This document shows, piece after piece, positions 5,842 to 10,705 of a stretch of DNA of 10,705 bases. Origin of the DNA: Chloroflexota bacterium (GTDB lineage: Bacteria > Chloroflexota > UBA4733). Every line of letters starts with the position of its first letter. Within the stretch, counting starts at the first letter, position 1. The DNA is taken from positions 1-10,705 of the forward strand of contig JAICXR010000076.1 in the NCBI GenBank assembly GCA_025980355.1. The letters run 5' to 3'. The notes beneath the pieces are model-generated. The model was not told where the DNA came from and did not search any database. It saw nothing but the letters and a program-made list of their open reading frames with translations. A program made the translations under genes and the position numbers.

Positions 5842-7425
5842 TTACAGCCCGAGTTGCGCCCGCTGCTGGTTGAGGATCGAGGTCACCTGCTGCTGGATCG
5901 TCGTGGCGGCGGCATCCACGGTCTGCGTGCCGTTGAAGGCGTCCGTTTGCGGCTTGCCGGTGGCCGTGGCGATGTCGCCCTGGCCGGCGACGACGAAGGT
6001 GACATGGCCGTTCTTGAGGACGTCGGAGTAGAGGGAGATGCTCTTCGGCGGCGTGGTGCGCTGCGGGTTGAAGACGTACTTCTCGGCCGTCGCGATGTGC
6101 GCCGGCACGTAGCCGGGGAGGTTGGCCATCTCCAACGGCAGGCCGTCGCCGATGGTATCCCACTTCAGGAAGGTCCAGGCTTCGTCGACGTGCTTGCTCG
6201 TGGACCCGATCGCTATGCCGTTGGTATAGATGTCGATCACGCGCGAGCCGGTCGTCGGGTTTTTCGGTGGCAGGAACACGTCCCAGTCCAGGCTCGGCGT
6301 CGGGGCGATTGTCTGGGACCACCACATGCCGCCCGGCGTCATGGCTGCGGCGCCACTGGTGAAGAGCTTGATGCGGTCGCCGGTGCTGGGGCCGGCCGCC
6401 ACCTTCTGCTTGTGGACCAGATCGACGAGAAAGCTGAAGGCGTCGTAGGCTTTGCCGTCGGAGCGCAGCGTACACTGCGTGAAGTCCTTGTCGAAGAAAT
6501 CTCCGCCGTTCTGCCAGATCCAGGTGTAGATCGAACCGTTGCCATCCTCCGGCAGACCCAGACCGTACTGCGGATTGCCGTTCGCGCCGGTGGCGCGCGT
6601 CATTTTCATGGCGTTTTCCAGCATGGTGTCCCAGGTCCAGCCCTCGTCCGGCGGCTGCACGCCCGCCTGCTGGAACAGCGTCTTGTTGTAAAAGTAGAGG
6701 GTGCCGGTGTTCAGATTGGCCGGTATCTGGTGGAGGCTGCCGGCGCCGACGGCAATGTTGCCCGCCTGCCAGCGCGAGCTTGCCACTAACGGGGCGTACA
6801 GTTGCGTCAGGTCGACTTTGTCGCGAGCCACCAGGTCGTCCAGCGCTCGCGTCACCTTCTTCGCCGCGAAGACGACGACATAATACGGCGAATGGGCGAG
6901 GACATCCGGGCCGGCGCCGCTGGCGGTCTGCAACTGCACCTTGCTGAAGTACTCGCTGAACGTGCCGACGGTGTCGAAGTTGATGGCGATACCCGGGTTT
7001 TGCTGCATGAAGGCGTTATAGATCGGGACATTCTGGCTGGTCAGCGTCCCCCAGGAAGAATACCGGAGCGTCGCCTTGGCGCCCGTCGGCGCGTTTAACG
7101 TGAGTCCGGCGGTGGTGAGCCCGCTGGTGGTCGCGGCGACGGCAGACGCGGCCGTGCTCGTGGCCGAGCCGGACGTTGCCGCCGTGGCCGCGGAGGCCAC
7201 CGCACTGGACGCGCTCGGAACAGACGTTGCCGTGACGGTGGTCGTCGCGGATGTGCTCGCGGGCGCTGTCGACGCTGCTGCTTGCGGTGGGGCGAGGCTC
7301 GCCACGGCGGTGACCGCCGGCGCGGCGCCGGAACCACCGCAGGCGCTCAACGCCACGGCCGCCCCGGCGGTCATCAGGCTGACGACGAACCGGCGGCGAG
7401 GAAAAGACCGGGCCAGGCTGGACAT
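5842..7425 (-). CDS. ABC transporter sugar-binding lipoprotein (solute-binding family 1) with Tat-like signal
   Basis: 527 residues. The start is placed at ATG 7425: the ribosome site GAAGGGAG is 7 bases away, against 1 base for an in-frame ATG at 7431 that would add Met-Ser. The N-terminus has P-R-R-R-F-V-V (twin arginine, residues 9-15), a hydrophobic run and the lipobox L-S-A-C with Cys29, so a Tat-exported lipoprotein is likely. Residues 30 to ~113 are an unusually long Ala/Ser/Thr linker. The binding domain follows: L-R-Y-S-S-W-G, F-M-Q-Q-N-P-G-I, G-P-D-V-L-A-H-S, L-Y-F-Y-N-K-T-L-F-Q-Q-A-G-V, G-W-T-W-D-T-M and the W-T-F-L-K-W near the end, all standard for this family. It captures a sugar or oligosaccharide outside the membrane. 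No permease is visible in the window; the ligand is unknown. Confidence 0.92.
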   Translation of the reverse strand: MSSLARSFPRRRFVVSLMTAGAAVALSACGGSGAAPAVTAVASLAPPQAAASTAPASTSATTTVTATSVPSASSAVASAATAATSGSATSTAASAVAATTSGLTTAGLTLNAPTGAKATLRYSSWGTLTSQNVPIYNAFMQQNPGIAINFDTVGTFSEYFSKVQLQTASGAGPDVLAHSPYYVVVFAAKKVTRALDDLVARDKVDLTQLYAPLVASSRWQAGNIAVGAGSLHQIPANLNTGTLYFYNKTLFQQAGVQPPDEGWTWDTMLENAMKMTRATGANGNPQYGLGLPEDGNGSIYTWIWQNGGDFFDKDFTQCTLRSDGKAYDAFSFLVDLVHKQKVAAGPSTGDRIKLFTSGAAAMTPGGMWWSQTIAPTPSLDWDVFLPPKNPTTGSRVIDIYTNGIAIGSTSKHVDEAWTFLKWDTIGDGLPLEMANLPGYVPAHIATAEKYVFNPQRTTPPKSISLYSDVLKNGHVTFVVAGQGDIATATGKPQTDAFNGTQTVDAAATTIQQQVTSILNQQRAQLGL

Positions 7426-7509
7426 TGACATGCTCCCTTCGTAGTACGTTCTCGCCGACGAAAAGCTGCCACGCTCCCGCTGCGAGGGGCGGTGAGGACG
7501 GCGGCGCTG

Positions 7510-8754
7510 CTACGCCCGTACGGGTGCTTGGCTGGGCGCCGGCACGCGGGCGCCGTAGACCGAGAAGAGGACGCGCCGGGCGCGATCGACGTCGCGCAAG
7601 GGATCGACGCCGTAGGCGCGGCCGAACGCCGCGTGCGTCGCCTCTTCCCACTTCGTGATTGCCGCCAGCGGGAAGGTGACCGGCGCGCCACCGGCCAGGC
7701 CGGACTCATTCATCGCGACGACGAGTTCTTCGTCACGATAGCCGTTCCGCCCGCCGTACTCCGGCGCCACGCCGTCCGCGACGGCCCGGTAGAGGCTGTT
7801 CAGCTCGTCGGCGCGGGCCACTTCGTCCTCGCCGCCTCGCCAAAGATCAGGGTGATGCTCCACCACTGCCGCGAATGGATTCTCGTAGACGAGGTCGAAC
7901 GGCGGGCCCAGGCGCAGTTGCTGGGGCGTCCGTCCGGTGTTCCCGGCTACCCAGGTCGTTTCCGAACGATGGCGAACCAGCTTGCCGTCGGTCACGACGC
8001 TCACCTCAAGCTGGCCGCCCTGGCTCACCAGCGTGCCCTTGGTGCCGTGCGCCGCGAAGAAGCGCGGCACGGCCTGGCGCACCGGCGAGCTCCACGAGCT
8101 CGTGCATTCGTGGATCGCCGTGGCCCCACCGGCGAAGTCGATCGTCGCGGCGGTCCACGTCTCGTCGTCGTGATGGGCGCCGTTGAAGTCGTAGGGTTCG
8201 ACCGCATAGCGGCGGACGTGAGCGCTCACCGTGCGCGGCTCGGCGTAGTCCAGGTAGGTGCGCAGCAAGTTCATGGCGTGGTAGCCGCCGGTGACGTACA
8301 GGCAGTAGGCGCGGAGGACGCGCCCGATGGCGCCGCTTTGCAGTACCTGGCGCGCCAACCGTTCCGCCGGCCAGCGCCAGACATTTTCCCCCACCTCCAG
8401 CGGGACCTTGGCGCGCGCCGCCGCTTCGATGATCAGCTCCGCCATCTGGCGCGTCGGCGCGATCGGCGTCTCGATCAACATCGGCACGCCGTAATCGGCG
8501 GCGGCTTTGGCGATGACGTGGTGGGCGTCCGGCGGCGTCACGATGTCCACCGCGTCCAGCCGGCCGGCGCGGAAGAAGTCGTCGACATCGCCGTGGGCGC
8601 TCGCGCCGGTGCGCACGCCGATGGCCTGCGCCGCCGCCGGGTTGATGTCGCAGACGGCGACCAGCTCGAAGCGGTCGTCCAGGGCCAGGATACTCTGCAC
8701 GTGGGCCTGGGCACGCCGGCCCGCCCCCACCAGGCCAAGTCGGAGCCGCCGCAT
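7510..8754 (-). CDS. Gfo/Idh/MocA family protein with atypical E-T-P motif
   Basis: 414 residues, ATG at 8754 with AGGAAGGGGG upstream. The N-terminal NAD(P)-binding Rossmann fold reads L-G-L-V-G-A-G-R-R-A (glycines 10 and 12), V-C-D-I-N after strand 2 and I-V-T-P-P-D-A-H-H at ~71-79. The conserved E-K-P motif is here E95-T96-P97, so the lysine that usually contacts cofactor and substrate is missing. The C-terminal domain has S-G-A-I-G-R-V and G-G-Y-H-A-M-N-L-L, followed by a long extension ending near V-P-A-P-S-Q. It is longer than the ~340-380 typical of the family. It is followed by the binding-protein gene after 84 bases and preceded by the DUF6807 gene, all on one strand. It may be an oxidoreductase with altered chemistry, or a lyase/hydrolase-like member. 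Family membership is secure, activity is not. Confidence 0.92.
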   Translation of the reverse strand: MRRLRLGLVGAGRRAQAHVQSILALDDRFELVAVCDINPAAAQAIGVRTGASAHGDVDDFFRAGRLDAVDIVTPPDAHHVIAKAAADYGVPMLIETPIAPTRQMAELIIEAAARAKVPLEVGENVWRWPAERLARQVLQSGAIGRVLRAYCLYVTGGYHAMNLLRTYLDYAEPRTVSAHVRRYAVEPYDFNGAHHDDETWTAATIDFAGGATAIHECTSSWSSPVRQAVPRFFAAHGTKGTLVSQGGQLEVSVVTDGKLVRHRSETTWVAGNTGRTPQQLRLGPPFDLVYENPFAAVVEHHPDLWRGGEDEVARADELNSLYRAVADGVAPEYGGRNGYRDEELVVAMNESGLAGGAPVTFPLAAITKWEEATHAAFGRAYGVDPLRDVDRARRVLFSVYGARVPAPSQAPVRA

Positions 8755-8773
8755 CGTTGCCCCCTTCCTGTTG

Positions 8774-8792
8774 AGGCGTATTGCATACGCCC
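8774..8792 (+). repeat. 19-bp palindromic repeat, copy 3
   Basis: AGGCGTATTGCATACGCCC matches copy 2 at 18 of 19 bases in the same orientation. After a short spacer containing ATTTTGAT comes GGGCGTATGCCC (8804-8815), a shortened half-element. Copy 2 also has a T-rich spacer and a partial second half, so the two loci share a composite layout. It sits in the 85-base gap between the DUF6807 and Gfo/Idh genes. Confidence 0.65.
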
Positions 8793-8839
8793 GGCATTTT
8801 GATGGGCGTATGCCCCCCTCGGTCCGCTCGTTACAGCCC

Positions 8840-10015
8840 CTACGCCACGGTCACGCGTACCGGCTGGGCGTAATTTTGATACTGTTGGGCAATGCCGGCC
8901 GCGTCACTGTCACCCGGGTGCGCGATGGCGCGGCGCTGGAAGCGCACACTCCCCGACGGGGCGTCGGCCGGATAGAGCGAGCGCATGGTCATACAGCCGT
9001 AGCCGCCGGCGGAGAGGCCGCGGCCCTCTTGCGGGTTGCCCGGATGGTCGAAGAAGGCGAGGCCGGCGACCGCGCCATCGAGGTGGCCGCACCAATCGAG
9101 CCAGCGGCCGGGCGTGCGATAGGTGGCGTTCGCCGGCGTCTCCAGGTGCAGTTCGCCATCGGAGCGCAGCCGGCCCGGCGGGTCCAGGGGCATCGCCTGG
9201 CGCTGGGCATCGCGGCGATTCAGGTCCACCAGGCGCAGCGGGTCGGCGATGCGGGCGGCGAGGATAAACGGGGACGGCCCGGCCTCCTGCGGCGCGGACG
9301 GCTGCTGCCAGACGTCGAAGACCAGCGAGCCGTCCGGCAGCGGCGCGACCCGGACCTCCCGTCGCTCGTCCAGGAGGTAGTCGGCCGCGGCGTTGGTATA
9401 GACCAGGCGCTGGACGAAACGGGCGTAGACCGGGCCGCCCTCGACCCGCTCCCAGGTGGCGTGCAGCATCTTGCCGTCCGGTCCATAGGGGGGCTCGTCC
9501 CAGTCGGACCAGATGTTGGAAGTGGTGGGGCCGCCGTGGCCGCCATAGGCGAGGAAGAGTCCGGTCTGGTGCTGATGCTCCCCGGAGGCGCCGCGCACCA
9601 CGTTGCCGGCCGGCGTCATGACCGGCCAGAAGTAGGGCTTCCAGGTGCCCAGGAAGACATAGGCGGTCAGTAACCGCCCGGCCTGCCGGAACATGAGCCG
9701 GTCGGCCTTGACCGCCACCTCTACGCCACCCCGGTCGGGCGGCGCTCCGCCGAGGTGGCAGGTGTAGCGCCGCTCCGTGCCGCGTGGCAGCGTCCCGGCG
9801 ATGAGCCAGGTGAGGTGACCCGTCTCATCAAGCTGGGCCGGCAGCGTGGCGCCATCAGCGGCGGTGACTTCCACGGCGAGGGCGGCGGCGCCCGAAGGCG
9901 ACAGGCGCTGCACAACGTCAACGGGAAGTCGCGCGGTGGCGAGGACATCGCGCCGGTCGAAATCACCGGTCGCCAGTCGGAGTTGCAACGTGTGCCGTTC
10001 GGTCGCGGACGCCAT
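8840..10015 (-). CDS. DUF6807 family protein (often mislabelled PmoA)
   Basis: 391 residues, ATG at 10015, with the purine-rich GGGAGGGAG of the 29-base intergenic gap as ribosome site. No signal peptide, so likely cytoplasmic. The conserved core reads W-K-P-Y-F-W-P-V at ~125-132, then G-E-H-Q-H-Q-T-G-L-F (His147, His149) and N-I-W-S-D-W-D-E (167-174). This matches the DUF6807 pattern of an R/K-P-Y-x-x-P-V strand followed by a His cluster and a W-containing loop. The C-terminal half continues the beta-rich fold with F-F-D-H-P-G-N-P and Y-P-A-D-A-P. Databases often call this family 'methane oxygenase PmoA', but it has no transmembrane helices or copper ligands of that enzyme. The family is frequently beside Gfo/Idh/MocA genes, as here, and a role in sugar modification is inferred. 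Its reaction is not known to me. Confidence 0.85.
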   Translation of the reverse strand: MASATERHTLQLRLATGDFDRRDVLATARLPVDVVQRLSPSGAAALAVEVTAADGATLPAQLDETGHLTWLIAGTLPRGTERRYTCHLGGAPPDRGGVEVAVKADRLMFRQAGRLLTAYVFLGTWKPYFWPVMTPAGNVVRGASGEHQHQTGLFLAYGGHGGPTTSNIWSDWDEPPYGPDGKMLHATWERVEGGPVYARFVQRLVYTNAAADYLLDERREVRVAPLPDGSLVFDVWQQPSAPQEAGPSPFILAARIADPLRLVDLNRRDAQRQAMPLDPPGRLRSDGELHLETPANATYRTPGRWLDWCGHLDGAVAGLAFFDHPGNPQEGRGLSAGGYGCMTMRSLYPADAPSGSVRFQRRAIAHPGDSDAAGIAQQYQNYAQPVRVTVA

Positions 10016-10044
10016 CGGCCTGCTCCCTCCCCCGTTGACTGGCC

Positions 10045-10705
10045 CTAACTCATCACGCGCACCCGCGTGCCGGTGTCAATCGCCAGTTGGATCGACACGC
10101 CAGTCTCCACCATGCGCACGCCCTCCGTCATCGGGCAGCGCGGTGTGTCCGTGCCCTGGATGCTGCCGACAAAGTTCGCAATCTCGTACTGCCACTCCGG
10201 CGAGCCGCGGCCGTGCATCGGCGTGCGGGGGAGCGAAGCCGGCTCCCACCGCGACGAGGTATGGTGGTGGCCGCGCAGCTCATCCTCCTCCCACCAGCAG
10301 ACGATCGTGCCCTGGTCGCCGTAGACCGAGAGGCTGAGGATGTATGGCCGGACGACGGCGCTGCTGGAGAAGAGCTTGCCCAGGGCGCCGTTCTGGAACT
10401 GGAGCAGTGCCAGCCCGGCCTGCGGCGTCTGATTGCCCTGAACTTCGTAGACGTCGCCCGCGTACCAGCGCACCAGGTCCAGGGCATGATGGCCGACGCC
10501 CAGGCGGGCGCGATAGTTGAGGTTGCGGCCCCACGTGCGCGCGCTGGGATATTCCTCCGGGTCCGTCTTGTGCGCGTAGTTCGACGAGACATAGAAGATC
10601 TTCCCCAGCGCGCCCTCCGTGACGAGCCGGTGGGCTTCGACGAAGGTCGGCCAGCAGCGGGCAATATGGCCCGTCTGGGCGACCTGGCGGGGGTGTTCGG
10701 CGATG
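10045..10705 (-). CDS. Gfo/Idh/MocA family oxidoreductase, C-terminal part, 5' truncated by window edge
   Basis: About 220 residues are visible, read in from the right edge; the Rossmann nucleotide-binding half and the E-K-P motif lie outside the window. The visible part opens with H-I-A-R-C-W-P-T-F, then V-T-E-G-A-L-G-K-I-F-Y-V, the usual entry to the substrate domain. Next comes L-G-V-G-H-H-A-L-D-L-V-R-W-Y, which carries the conserved catalytic His of the G-x-H-x-x-D motif. A beta-sheet follows, with F-Q-N-G-A-L-G-K-L and Y-G-D-Q-G-T-I. The C-terminus has the helix E-G-V-R-M-V-E-T-G typical of the family. It lies 29 bases before the DUF6807 start on the same strand, so the two are probably co-transcribed. 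Its sequence differs clearly from the two other family members here. Confidence 0.92.
   Translation of the reverse strand, partial: IAEHPRQVAQTGHIARCWPTFVEAHRLVTEGALGKIFYVSSNYAHKTDPEEYPSARTWGRNLNYRARLGVGHHALDLVRWYAGDVYEVQGNQTPQAGLALLQFQNGALGKLFSSSAVVRPYILSLSVYGDQGTIVCWWEEDELRGHHHTSSRWEPASLPRTPMHGRGSPEWQYEIANFVGSIQGTDTPRCPMTEGVRMVETGVSIQLAIDTGTRVRVMS

Noticed and set aside
5755..6789. 344-residue open frame on the + strand opposite the sugar-binding protein gene
   Set aside because: It is antisense to a clear family 1 binding protein, starts inside the palindromic repeat and has no family signature.
7440..7448. CGTAGTACG near the binding-protein start as an operator
   Set aside because: The palindrome is only 4 bp per arm, overlaps the ribosome-site region and has no second copy.
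7492..8802. Long open frame on the + strand opposite the second Gfo/Idh gene
   Set aside because: It is a mirror frame of a well-supported gene, a common artefact in high-GC DNA. Its translation is Arg/Gly/Ala/Val-rich with no recognisable motif.
8840..10015. Particulate methane monooxygenase subunit PmoA
   Set aside because: This label is commonly attached to DUF6807 proteins. The sequence lacks membrane helices and any resemblance to the monooxygenase, so methane oxidation is not supported.

Overview
The window is a high-GC bacterial chromosome segment, densely coded on both strands, with ten protein-coding genes and no RNA genes, insertion sequences or CRISPR arrays that I can see. Gene content suggests a chemoheterotroph living on complex carbohydrate: a sulfatase, three Gfo/Idh/MocA oxidoreductases, a DUF6807 protein, and a Tat/lipoprotein sugar-binding protein whose anchor cysteine sits in an L-S-A-C-G-G context. 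Together with the Uma2 nuclease-fold gene and short GC-rich palindromic repeats, this is most like Chloroflexota (Thermomicrobia-like or an uncultured relative). That placement is inference from gene style; no phylogenetic marker is present.

Layout. (1) 1-662, + strand: C-terminal part of a sulfatase cut by the window edge. (2) 789-1982, + strand: a secreted lipoprotein with a C39-like cysteine peptidase domain behind a long Ala/Thr-rich linker. It meets a - strand Uma2-family gene (1979-2617) tail to tail, with overlapping stop codons. (3) A palindrome-rich divergent gap (2618-2782) separates Uma2 from a + strand Gfo/Idh/MocA oxidoreductase (2783-3901). (4) 3968-5569, - strand: a Phd/YefM antitoxin and VapC/PIN toxin pair, followed by a phosphotransferase resembling hygromycin B 4-O-kinase. 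The toxin-antitoxin promoter is legible: -35, 17-bp spacer and -10, with two TAGCTA sites inside. (5) 5613-5841: a non-coding, hairpin-rich stretch carrying two inverted copies of a 19-bp palindrome. (6) 5842-10705, - strand: four genes read from the right edge, namely a Gfo/Idh/MocA oxidoreductase (partial), a DUF6807 protein, a second complete Gfo/Idh/MocA protein with an altered EKP motif, and an ABC sugar-binding lipoprotein. A third copy of the 19-bp palindrome lies between the DUF6807 and Gfo/Idh genes.

How they may work together. The right-hand cluster looks like a carbohydrate uptake and modification module: the binding protein captures a glycan or sugar acid, and the two oxidoreductases plus the DUF6807 protein transform it. 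No ABC permease or ATPase is visible, so these would be outside the window. The sulfatase and the + strand oxidoreductase would fit the same lifestyle. The most interesting leads are the DUF6807/Gfo-Idh/binding-protein cluster with its atypical E-T-P oxidoreductase, the APH(4)-like kinase beside a toxin-antitoxin pair, and the repeated palindrome. I do not see clear evidence for an entirely new kind of system.
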